Source: UBA1181 sp963619325
GTDB lineage: Bacteria > Bacteroidota > Bacteroidia > Bacteroidales > Paludibacteraceae
Assembly (NCBI GenBank): GCA_963619325.1
Contig: CAVEVQ010000019.1
Coordinates: 1-46,457 of the forward strand
Length of the DNA: 46,457 nucleotides
Direction of reading: 5' to 3'
The translations under genes were made by a program, and so were the position numbers. The number at the start of each line of letters is the position of its first letter. Position 1 is the first letter of the stretch. Positions 6,803-14,495 of the stretch are shown piece by piece. The notes below the pieces were generated by a model. The model was given only the letters and a program-made list of their open reading frames with translations, was not told where the DNA came from and did not search any database.

Positions 6803-9307
6803 ATGGATTTTAATGTGAAAAGTAGCAAGATAGAGGATGTTTTCCCTTTGTGGAAGATAGAGGATGGTTTTCTTGTTTCTCGTACGGCAGACGTAACGGT
6901 TTGTTACGAATTGGACTTGCCTCAAATATTTACGAGAGAAGAGGAGGATTATAACCGACTTCATAGGGCCTTTATGATGGCTTTTCGTGACTTGCCAGAT
7001 TATACGATTGTACATAAGCAAGATGTTTTTTCAACGTGCGAATGTCAGTCGGTCGGTTATGGGGATTCATTCCTGGCGCAGTCGTACGGAAGGCATTTTA
7101 ATGGACGGAAATATCTGAAACATAGGTCGTTTCTCTATGTGTCGCTTTCTTCAAAATCCAATTTAGAACGCTATTCCACAGCATCGGCATTGTGTAAAAA
7201 TAGACTTGTTCCTAAAACGGTTTTAGACGAGACTCGTATAAATCAGTTCAAAGAAGCGGTTGGAAAGATGGAGCAGATGGTAAGGGATGCGGGCATTAAG
7301 ATTCGCACATTATCAGAGGCGGAGCTGATAGGAGCAGATACAGAATTTGGTATAATTGAACAATATCTCTCACTTGACTATTCGTCTGGCCATACCGTGT
7401 TGAAGGATTTACATATTGAGGATGGGACGCTGATGGTTGGAGAGAAGTTTGTTTCTTGTTTCTCTATTGCCGATTTAGAGACTGTTCCTATGGAAGTAGC
7501 AAACCACTCCTGCAATAAACGTTTTTCTAATCCGCCGAATTTCCTTGTTCCTCAGAGTTATGTTGCGAACTTGTCTCTCAACATGCCTTTCGACCATATC
7601 TATAACCAATATTTTTTCTTTGACAATCACCAGGACACCCTGAATAGAATAAAGCAGAGAGGTCGGCTGCAACAGGCTTTCTCGTCTGCTTCGCGAGAGA
7701 ATGCCATTAATCTTGAGCGCAATACTGCTTTTTTAGACGAGGCGTATGTGCAGCAGAAGAGGAGCGTCCGTTGTGCTTTCAATGTGCTGTTGTGGGATGA
7801 GAATTGGGAGCAATTGTTGGCTAAAAACTCAGTGGCAGAGTCTGCCCTTTCGAGTATGAATTGTTGTACAAAGACTAAGACTGAGAAAATAGTTCCACAA
7901 ATCTTTTGGGGAGGGATTCCTGGAGCGGCATCTCAATATCCATCAGAGCTGACTTTTCTGACATTTTTAGAGCAAGGTTGTTGTTTCTTGAATTTTGATA
8001 GTAATTATCGATCAATGGTTGATTCTTCAGAGTTTGGTATTTATCTCACAGATCGTCTTGCCGGTGTTCCTATACGCATCGATTTGGATGATTATCCAAA
8101 GAAAGTGGGTTGGATAGACAACAGGAACAAGGTGATAATCGGTCCGTCAGGTTCTGGCAAGTCGTTTTTCACCAACAATCTAATTAGACAATATTGGGAG
8201 CAAGGTTGTCATATCGTGTTGGTGGATATAGGAGATTCTTATCAAGGGTTGTGTAAGATGATACAGGAGGAGACTAATGGCGAGGATGGCGTTTATTATA
8301 CCTATACGGAGGAGTGTCCGCTGACTTTTAATCCTTTCTATGAGCCTGGATACAAGTATACCGAGGAGAAGAAAGAACAATTGCTTACGTTGATTAAGAC
8401 GCTTTGGAAAGGAGACGAGACATTGACAAACAGCGAAAGCGTTCATATCAAGGTATGTATCTATAATTATCTTGATAAGATTTGCGCTGATCATTCCATA
8501 CGTCCTTGTTTCAACACGTTCTTTCAGTATTTGAAAGAAGATTTTAAACGCTATATCACAGAGCAGATGAAAGTACGTATTGACAATTTTGATGTAGATG
8601 ATATGATACAAGTGCTGAAGCCATTTGCTGAGGGGGGAATGTTCTCACATTTGCTCAATTCAACGGACAATTTGAACTTGTTAGAGAAGCGTTTCATCGT
8701 ATTCGAGTTGGATAGCATTAAGGATAACAAGACGCTGTTTCCGATTGTGACGCTGATCATTATGGCAACGTTTATGGATAAGATTCGAAGGTTACCATCA
8801 GACCAACGTAAGTTGATGTTGATAGAGGAAGCATGGCAAGCCATTGCGAAGGAAGGTATGGCGTCGTTTATCGGGTATCTTTATCGCACTGCAAGAAAGC
8901 ATTTTGGTGAGATTGCAATTGTGACTCAGGAGCCGGATGACTTGGTCGGCAATAGGTTTATTAAAGACATTATGATAACTCAATCGCATTGTAAAATTCT
9001 GTTAGACCTTCGAGATTTTAAAGAAAAGGCGCAGATGATACAGGAATTGCTGTCTCTTTCTCCAAAAGAACAAAGTATCTTATTCTCGGTTAACTGCTCG
9101 TTGGATTTTGAAAACCGTGCCAAATATAAGGAGGTTTTTATCTCTCTGCGCGGGTTCTGCGCCGTGTATGGAGTGGAGGTGAGTCAGGAGGAGTATTGCA
9201 CATTCACAACAGATAAAGAGGAAAAAGGACGAATAATAGGTTATTACCAACAAGAAGGATCGTATAAAAAAGCAATAAATTGTTATTTAAAAGAGAAAAG
9301 AAGATGA
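6803..9307 (+). CDS. traG: TraG, VirB4-type conjugation ATPase
   Basis: This 834-residue ATPase would drive assembly and substrate movement of the type IV channel at the inner membrane. The N-terminal half (to about residue 420) is the VirB4/CagE-like region. The P-loop GPSGSGKSFFTNNL begins at residue 447, and the Walker B region KLMLIEEAWQAI lies near residue 671, with YRTARKHFGEIAIVTQEPDD just after. This is the family pattern and all key motifs look intact. Length is normal for the family. The last codons overlap traI by four bases (ATGA), which implies coupled translation. No VirD4-type coupling ATPase is present in the window. Confidence 0.93.
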   Translation: MDFNVKSSKIEDVFPLWKIEDGFLVSRTADVTVCYELDLPQIFTREEEDYNRLHRAFMMAFRDLPDYTIVHKQDVFSTCECQSVGYGDSFLAQSYGRHFNGRKYLKHRSFLYVSLSSKSNLERYSTASALCKNRLVPKTVLDETRINQFKEAVGKMEQMVRDAGIKIRTLSEAELIGADTEFGIIEQYLSLDYSSGHTVLKDLHIEDGTLMVGEKFVSCFSIADLETVPMEVANHSCNKRFSNPPNFLVPQSYVANLSLNMPFDHIYNQYFFFDNHQDTLNRIKQRGRLQQAFSSASRENAINLERNTAFLDEAYVQQKRSVRCAFNVLLWDENWEQLLAKNSVAESALSSMNCCTKTKTEKIVPQIFWGGIPGAASQYPSELTFLTFLEQGCCFLNFDSNYRSMVDSSEFGIYLTDRLAGVPIRIDLDDYPKKVGWIDNRNKVIIGPSGSGKSFFTNNLIRQYWEQGCHIVLVDIGDSYQGLCKMIQEETNGEDGVYYTYTEECPLTFNPFYEPGYKYTEEKKEQLLTLIKTLWKGDETLTNSESVHIKVCIYNYLDKICADHSIRPCFNTFFQYLKEDFKRYITEQMKVRIDNFDVDDMIQVLKPFAEGGMFSHLLNSTDNLNLLEKRFIVFELDSIKDNKTLFPIVTLIIMATFMDKIRRLPSDQRKLMLIEEAWQAIAKEGMASFIGYLYRTARKHFGEIAIVTQEPDDLVGNRFIKDIMITQSHCKILLDLRDFKEKAQMIQELLSLSPKEQSILFSVNCSLDFENRAKYKEVFISLRGFCAVYGVEVSQEEYCTFTTDKEEKGRIIGYYQQEGSYKKAINCYLKEKRR

Positions 9308-9915
9308 AAAATATGTTAGTTCTAAGTTGTTTAGCAATGGTTTGTTTTAATGTTTACTCTCAAGGGGCGATGGTCGTGTCAGACCCAACGTCGGTTGTAC
9401 AGCGTTTGACATTGGCTGCCGAACAAATGGAAGAGCAAATTGACCAGAAATACAAGTTTATGGAGCAGATTCAAATAGCAAAACAATCGCTTGAAAGTGC
9501 TAAAAAGATGCAAGAGAAGGTTGAGAAAGTCTCTTCGTATGTGAAAGATGCTAAGGAGGTGGCTGAGATTGTAACGATAGGTGAGAATATCGTGAAGACT
9601 TCGAATAATATGCGGAAAAACATTAAAAAAACGGCTGCATTGACAATTACGGAAAAGGCTCAAACAATATTAGATCTTGCGGACTGCAGTTCAAATGTAA
9701 GCAAAATTGCGAAGCAAGCGAGCGCCGTGGTTCAAAACAAGACAGATAAAAACGATGTTTCTCTTAGTGATTTTGAACGACGTCAAGAATTGAGAGCTTT
9801 GAAAAAAGAAATGGAGACCACTCAAAAAGAATTAAACAGAATATATAACAAGGCGTTTACGAAGAGTGTGTCGAACACAAAGGACAAATCATTGTTCTCT
9901 TTCCTTAACTTTTAA
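9304..9915 (+). CDS. traI: TraI, conjugative-transposon type (DUF4141, VirB5-like)
   Basis: This 203-residue exported protein has a signal peptide (MKNMLVLSCLAMVCFNVYSQ). A long, mostly helical, charged region likely to form coiled coils follows (EQMEEQIDQKYKFMEQIQIA and onward), and the C-terminus is basic. In its relatives it is a periplasmic or pilus-tip component like VirB5. The start at 9304 rather than the upstream in-frame TTG at 9280 is chosen because it begins the signal peptide and forms the ATGA overlap with traG. traJ follows after eleven bases. Confidence 0.85.
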   Translation: MKNMLVLSCLAMVCFNVYSQGAMVVSDPTSVVQRLTLAAEQMEEQIDQKYKFMEQIQIAKQSLESAKKMQEKVEKVSSYVKDAKEVAEIVTIGENIVKTSNNMRKNIKKTAALTITEKAQTILDLADCSSNVSKIAKQASAVVQNKTDKNDVSLSDFERRQELRALKKEMETTQKELNRIYNKAFTKSVSNTKDKSLFSFLNF

Positions 9916-9926
9916 ATTTAGAGCTT

Positions 9927-11030
9927 ATGGATTTATGTTCAGTTCCAACCGTCAGCCTATCTTCTTATTTATCAGATGGTTTCATGGAAACCCTATTTGA
10001 TAAGGTAGTAGGGGAGTTGTCGGGAGTTTCAAATATATGCTTTCTGTTATGTGGTCTCTTTTCGTTTGCCTATTTTGCAAATATCCTGATGAAAACATGG
10101 GCGAAGGGAGAGGCGTTTGATTTCAGTGCTTTACTACGACCATTTATCATAGGAGTGATAACCATCAATTTCAGTTGCGTTTACGGTTTGGTAGATAGCA
10201 TTTTCAGTCCGATTAATATCTATACGGAGGAGATCGCCACCTCCAATCAAGAGAGTTTGACAAGTACATGCGAGGAGTTAGAAACTTTAAAGATTAACTA
10301 TCAGGATGCGGTAAAGAAAATGAACGATGAGAACGGTGGCATTATGAGAAACGTCAAAGTACTGAGTTCAATATCTGATTTCTTTTCAAATCTCTATTCT
10401 AATTGCATTGATTTGTTGCTTTGGGGGTTGGAATATATAGCGGGCATACTTTTCGGAGCAGTGAAGTTGGTGATTCGAGCGGTAAGTTTGGCTTTTAGAA
10501 TTGTCTTGATTGTCTTTGGACCTTTTTCCTTTGCTTTATCTGTTTTACCTATTTTTAAAGGGAATTGGAAACAGTGGTTGAGCAAATACATCAATGTTTG
10601 TCTTTTTATACCTATTGCAAATCTGATGGATTTGATTATCAATCAGATGCATTTGTCATTGATTAACTCACATATTGAGATATACAAACAGGCAATAGAT
10701 CAAGTTTCAATAGATGTGAACGCATTAGATGGCACTATGACAACACTCACTATCTCATATATCATTTTCCTTCTCGCATTTTTAGTGCTTTATATGATGA
10801 TTCCATCTATAGCTTCATATATCGTCAACTCGGCGGGAATGGAGAGCCTCACAGGAGGTATAACATTGGCAGGATCGGCCGCTGCTTCAAAGATGATTAG
10901 TGGGACAGTTCAAAATCCGTTGACGCCTAATATCTTAAAGTTGTTTAATCGAAAGAGATGGAAACAGCAATGGGTGGAGACGGCTGGTAGCGGAAGCGAT
11001 AAACTCGCAGAAAGGGGGGAAATATGCTAA
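9927..11030 (+). CDS. traJ: TraJ, VirB6/TrbL-like channel protein
   Basis: This 367-residue polytopic inner-membrane protein is placed as the VirB6 or TrbL counterpart that lines the inner part of the channel. An N-terminal segment with DGFMETLFDKVVGEL is followed by a first membrane helix, a periplasmic loop rich in Glu and Asn (about residues 90-150), then several hydrophobic helices including FRIVLIVFGPFSFALSVLPI. The stretch FKGNWKQWLSKYINVCLFIP is typical of the family, as is the Gly/Ala-rich segment near residue 310. The last seven bases overlap traK. Confidence 0.88.
   Translation: MDLCSVPTVSLSSYLSDGFMETLFDKVVGELSGVSNICFLLCGLFSFAYFANILMKTWAKGEAFDFSALLRPFIIGVITINFSCVYGLVDSIFSPINIYTEEIATSNQESLTSTCEELETLKINYQDAVKKMNDENGGIMRNVKVLSSISDFFSNLYSNCIDLLLWGLEYIAGILFGAVKLVIRAVSLAFRIVLIVFGPFSFALSVLPIFKGNWKQWLSKYINVCLFIPIANLMDLIINQMHLSLINSHIEIYKQAIDQVSIDVNALDGTMTTLTISYIIFLLAFLVLYMMIPSIASYIVNSAGMESLTGGITLAGSAAASKMISGTVQNPLTPNILKLFNRKRWKQQWVETAGSGSDKLAERGEIC
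11014..11020 (+). promoter_or_regulatory. Purine-rich ribosome binding site of traK inside traJ
   Basis: GGGGGGA lies three bases before the traK ATG at 11024, within the last codons of traJ. It is a strong site for this phylum and, with the seven-base gene overlap, suggests translational coupling. Confidence 0.5.
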
Positions 11031-11644
11031 AGAGCTTGAGAAATATTCAAGGTGCTTTCGCACTATCGCGTTTTTATCTGATTGGCATCTCTATCTTCGC
11101 CGTAATTGCTTCCGGATATGCCATTTACAAGTCATACGAGTTTGCTGAGAAACAACGTGAGAAAATATATGTAATGGACAATGGTAAATCGTTGATGATG
11201 GCACTCTCGCAAGACATTAACATCAATAAACCGGCAGAGGCAAGAGCCCATATACGTTGGTTTCATGAGTTATTCTTTACGTTAGTCCCCGATGGTCAGG
11301 CAATTGAGTACAATGTGCAACAGGCTCTATTTCTTGCGGATAACTCTGTGTTGGAGTTTTATAAGACGAGAAAAGAGAATGGATATTACCAAAAACTGGT
11401 GGGTGCAGGCATCATCAACGAGATTAAAGTTGATTCAGTGAAAGTCAATATGGAAGAATACCCCTATGTAGCGCAGACCTACGCGACGACTTCGGTTATG
11501 CGAACATCATCGGTAACTTACTACCAGTTAGAGACACAGTGTCAGTTAGTTAACTGCCCTCGTTCCGATAGAAACCCGCATGGTTTTATCATTGAAAATT
11601 GGGAAGTCAATAGGATGACAGAGTTAACGACCGTCGCTAGATGA
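11024..11644 (+). CDS. traK: TraK, VirB8-like conjugation protein
   Basis: This 206-residue bitopic inner-membrane protein has one N-terminal membrane segment (about residues 16-36, SRFYLIGISIFAVIASGYAI) and a periplasmic domain. The domain shows the TraK pattern: YVMDNGKSLMMALSQDININ, then EARAHIRWFHELFFTLVPD, then a C-terminal part ending in GFIIENWEVN. The counterpart VirB8 is a structural hub of the inner-membrane complex. Length and order match CTn-type tra clusters, and nothing looks truncated. Confidence 0.9.
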   Translation: MLKSLRNIQGAFALSRFYLIGISIFAVIASGYAIYKSYEFAEKQREKIYVMDNGKSLMMALSQDININKPAEARAHIRWFHELFFTLVPDGQAIEYNVQQALFLADNSVLEFYKTRKENGYYQKLVGAGIINEIKVDSVKVNMEEYPYVAQTYATTSVMRTSSVTYYQLETQCQLVNCPRSDRNPHGFIIENWEVNRMTELTTVAR

Positions 11645-11680
11645 CATTAAATATTAAAGAAATCATAAAAATATGACAAA

Positions 11681-12043
11681 ATGGATATGAACAAAATAAA
11701 CAATGAAAAACAAGATAATATTAATAATGATAAAACAACTATTGAGATGCCGACTCTCTTGAAGAAACTTTTTGACAAAGTGCCATTGAGTGATCGTAAG
11801 ATGTGGATTATAATAGGATTTGCATGTATTGCCTTGGTAGGCCTTACGAAAACTATTGTTGTGGTTTCAAAAGATAGAGCGAGATTGGCTGAGATGCGTC
11901 AGGATTCATCTTTGCTAAGTGGCTTAGATAAGATAGAGCTGGAGATTGCAGATATGGAACGCACATTTGGTACGATAAAAGATTCTATGGCAGTAGCGAT
12001 GGCGGAGGCTGATTCTATACAGAAATCAATAGAAAAGCAGTGA
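11681..12043 (+). CDS. traL: TraL, small conjugation protein (DUF3989-like)
   Basis: This 120-residue protein has a charged cytoplasmic arm rich in Asn and Lys, the conserved patch LFDKVPLSDRKMWIIIGFAC leading into one membrane segment (about residues 40-62), and a periplasmic helix with heptad-like spacing (LDKIELEIADMERTF). Position between traK and traM fixes the assignment, since sequence alone is weak in this family. An alternative ATG lies at 11687. The stop is two bases before the preferred traM start. Confidence 0.75.
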   Translation: MDMNKINNEKQDNINNDKTTIEMPTLLKKLFDKVPLSDRKMWIIIGFACIALVGLTKTIVVVSKDRARLAEMRQDSSLLSGLDKIELEIADMERTFGTIKDSMAVAMAEADSIQKSIEKQ

Positions 12044-12045
12044 TT

Positions 12046-13227
12046 ATGGAAGGACAGAAAGAGAGAACCAACAGATTTTGGTTTATCCATGGGGGCGCAC
12101 TGTTTGTCTTTGTAGGCTTGGCGTTGTTGTTTTTCCTTTTAGATGGGGGAACGGGTGAAAAGCAACCTATTCTTGTGGATGAACCAGCAAACGCAAAGGT
12201 GGATGAACTGCCGGATGTAGTTACGGACGAGGTGGCAGACAACCGTCTTGATGCCTACAACCAAGCCGCAATGATTATCCAACGAGAGGAGAAGGAGAGA
12301 GAATTGCAGGAAGAGCACAACTCTTTTCATTTCTTTGCTGAAGATATCTCAAATGATGATGAGACAGAAGATCTTAGTGATGATTTGAACAATGAAAAAG
12401 AACTACAAAAAATACGAAATATCATGAATGGAACTGAAGAAGGTCCAGCGTCTGATGTGTCTCCTATACGAACGGTAACGACATCAAAGAGATCCAATTC
12501 GTCCCAAGTAGTGCCATCAAACGCTTCTCGCCAACAAAGTGTGTCAAATTCGGAAGAGGAGGAGATCGATTTAGACAAACTTAAAGCGAGGGAGAAGAAA
12601 GATAAATTGAAGCGACTTAAAGCCCTTTATTATGGAGAAGAGGAGGAAGAAGTGGGAGAAAATACCGAGGAGAGAGTAAAAGAAGAGCTTCAAGTAGCAG
12701 CTACTCCACCTCCTGCCAATGGGTTTAAGCCGATAAAGGAATCTTCTAAAAAAGAGTATCATGGAAGTATTCGTGCTGTCATTCATGGAGAACAGAAGAA
12801 CATAACAACCGCTTCTCAAGTTGTCTTAAGAATCTTAGATCCTGTAGAGATTGAGGGGACGGTTATTCCCAGAAATACGACCATTATCGGAATGGCTAGA
12901 TTTAACAGCAATCGAGTATACATCAATATTGAGAACATAGCATATTCAAATAACGTCTATCCATTTAAAGGAACTATATACGACCAAGATGGGTTTCAGG
13001 GCATCTATTTCCCTAACAACTTAGTCAATGAGGCAAAAACGGAGGCAGGAAGTGAGACACTTACTTCAACCAATGTGAATGTCAGCGGATTAACCGGTAT
13101 CGTAAACACTGGGGCGAACGCACTTATTAATGCAACCAAGAATGTTGTAAACGGTTCGGTTCGAGAAACGAAAGTTACTCTCCCTGCCAACTACAAGCTA
13201 ATCATTAAAACATCTGGTCTTAAATAG
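12046..13227 (+). CDS. traM: TraM, VirB10-like conjugation protein
   Basis: This 393-residue protein would span the envelope like VirB10. One membrane segment lies near residue 20 (GGALFVFVGLALLFFLL). A long acidic, low-complexity middle (about residues 75-215, with EDLSDDLNNEKE and EEEEEVGENTEE) is the flexible linker. The conserved C-terminal domain starts near YHGSIRAVIHGEQKN and includes VVLRILDPVEIEGTVIPRNT and GIYFPNNL, the family core. The ATG at 12046 was preferred to the GTG at 12040, which would overlap the traL stop. The linker is Glu-rich, unlike the Pro-rich linker of many relatives. Confidence 0.9.
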   Translation: MEGQKERTNRFWFIHGGALFVFVGLALLFFLLDGGTGEKQPILVDEPANAKVDELPDVVTDEVADNRLDAYNQAAMIIQREEKERELQEEHNSFHFFAEDISNDDETEDLSDDLNNEKELQKIRNIMNGTEEGPASDVSPIRTVTTSKRSNSSQVVPSNASRQQSVSNSEEEEIDLDKLKAREKKDKLKRLKALYYGEEEEEVGENTEERVKEELQVAATPPPANGFKPIKESSKKEYHGSIRAVIHGEQKNITTASQVVLRILDPVEIEGTVIPRNTTIIGMARFNSNRVYINIENIAYSNNVYPFKGTIYDQDGFQGIYFPNNLVNEAKTEAGSETLTSTNVNVSGLTGIVNTGANALINATKNVVNGSVRETKVTLPANYKLIIKTSGLK

Positions 13228-13250
13228 AAACGTATAATATTATTTGATTG

Positions 13251-14363
13251 ATGAAAAACCTGTTATTATCAATATTAATAGCATTGGCGTCCGTGTTTGA
13301 AATGACTACTAATGCAGCCACCCTATCAAATGTGAAGATAACCCCATTGGAGGTTTCTGACGTGAAATGGGTATATCTTAAGTTTGATTCGAACGTTAAA
13401 TATGCAGATCGGGGCACGGATGATATAAAGATTGAAATTACTGCAATCCCTTCTATCGTTAGAGTGAAGAGCGAAGTTGCAGTGTTTGAACGCACAACAG
13501 TCACATTTATAACATTAGACGGAATTGTTCATACTTTCGCTCTGCATTATTCTCAGAATCCTTCGGGAATTGCCTATTTAGTTAAATCAGATGGTCTAAA
13601 ATTGAAGGATGTGTATCATTTAGATTTGTCTCATAAACAAACTTCACATATTGTTTTCCCTCTAAAAGTAGTTGATGTGGCATCGGGAAGTGATAAAGTG
13701 ATAGTGATGAAAACAGAGGAGATTGACAATATTGTCAAGTGCAAAACATTAACGGAAGGCTTTGGTTATTTTGAGGAAAGCTCACTGACTGTCATATCCG
13801 AGGACGGAGAGATTTATCCGTTTCTTGTTCGTTACAAAGAGAATCCAGAGCTTGTCAACGTGCAGGTGGAGGGAGGCAGAAAGTTGGACGCCATTTTCTC
13901 TTCAATGTCAATCAACGAGCCGGAAATGAAAAAATTGGGAGAGGAAGTGCTTAAGCAGGGTGGCATTATTCGAAATTTAGGATGTTGGCGCGATAAAATG
14001 GCATTTTCACTTTACGGCATTTATGTGAGGGAGGATGTTATGATGTTCTTCTTGCGGATAGATAATCTTTCGAAAGTAGACTATGAAATCGACTTTATCA
14101 AGAGTTACATTATCAACAACAAGAAAACTACGAAGAAACAAGCATATCAGGCCGATGAAAAGAGTCCGCTTTATACCTTTGTAGAACCGCAGACAGGAAT
14201 CGTTCATGCAGGTGAGAAACAATCAAGGATTTTCTTTTTCAATCGTTTCACCATCCCAAGGAAGCATAGTCTGCATTTCGAGTTGTTTGAACGCAACGGA
14301 GGTCGACATTTGAAATTCACTGTCCCCAATAAAGTATTATTAGAGGCAAAAACTCTCAAATAG
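13251..14363 (+). CDS. traN: TraN, VirB9-like conjugation protein (DUF4138) with duplicated N-terminal domain
   Basis: This 370-residue exported protein has a signal peptide ending at TNA. The core matches TraN: HIVFPLKVVDVASGSDKVIV, SLTVISEDGEIYPFLVRY, then a C-terminal domain with GIYVREDVMMFFLRIDN, YEIDFIKSYIINNKK and QAYQADEKSPLYTF. It should be the outer-membrane-side VirB9 partner of TraM. The region about residues 36-111 repeats the pattern of residues 124-205 (FERTTVTFITLDG...Y..NP against FEESSLTVISEDG...Y..NP), so the N-terminal beta domain occurs twice with a period of about 90-95 residues. I recall single copies in relatives of about 300-330 residues. It is the last tra gene. Confidence 0.87.
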   Translation: MKNLLLSILIALASVFEMTTNAATLSNVKITPLEVSDVKWVYLKFDSNVKYADRGTDDIKIEITAIPSIVRVKSEVAVFERTTVTFITLDGIVHTFALHYSQNPSGIAYLVKSDGLKLKDVYHLDLSHKQTSHIVFPLKVVDVASGSDKVIVMKTEEIDNIVKCKTLTEGFGYFEESSLTVISEDGEIYPFLVRYKENPELVNVQVEGGRKLDAIFSSMSINEPEMKKLGEEVLKQGGIIRNLGCWRDKMAFSLYGIYVREDVMMFFLRIDNLSKVDYEIDFIKSYIINNKKTTKKQAYQADEKSPLYTFVEPQTGIVHAGEKQSRIFFFNRFTIPRKHSLHFELFERNGGRHLKFTVPNKVLLEAKTLK

Positions 14364-14413
14364 GACATAATTGTTATGGCTCGCAATCCCAATGATGAAA
14401 TCAGAAACAGAAA

Positions 14414-14447
14414 GGAACAGCTCAAGACATACTACATGAGCTGTTCC
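14414..14447. terminator. Hairpin between convergent traN and metallopeptidase genes
   Basis: A perfect 11-base stem (GGAACAGCTCA at 14414-14424, TGAGCTGTTCC at 14437-14447) has a 12-base loop. On the plus strand it is followed by a short CTTT and on the minus strand by TTTCTGTTTCT, so it can end transcription from both sides, better on the minus strand. Confidence 0.6.
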
Positions 14448-14495
14448 CTTTGGATTATTGAATGAGATTCTAATTCATCTTCACATTTCTAAAGT

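Noticed and set aside
14376..14465. 29-residue frame just after traN
   Set aside because: It contains the terminator hairpin within its sequence, has no recognisable family and is better explained as the untranslated end of the tra transcript.
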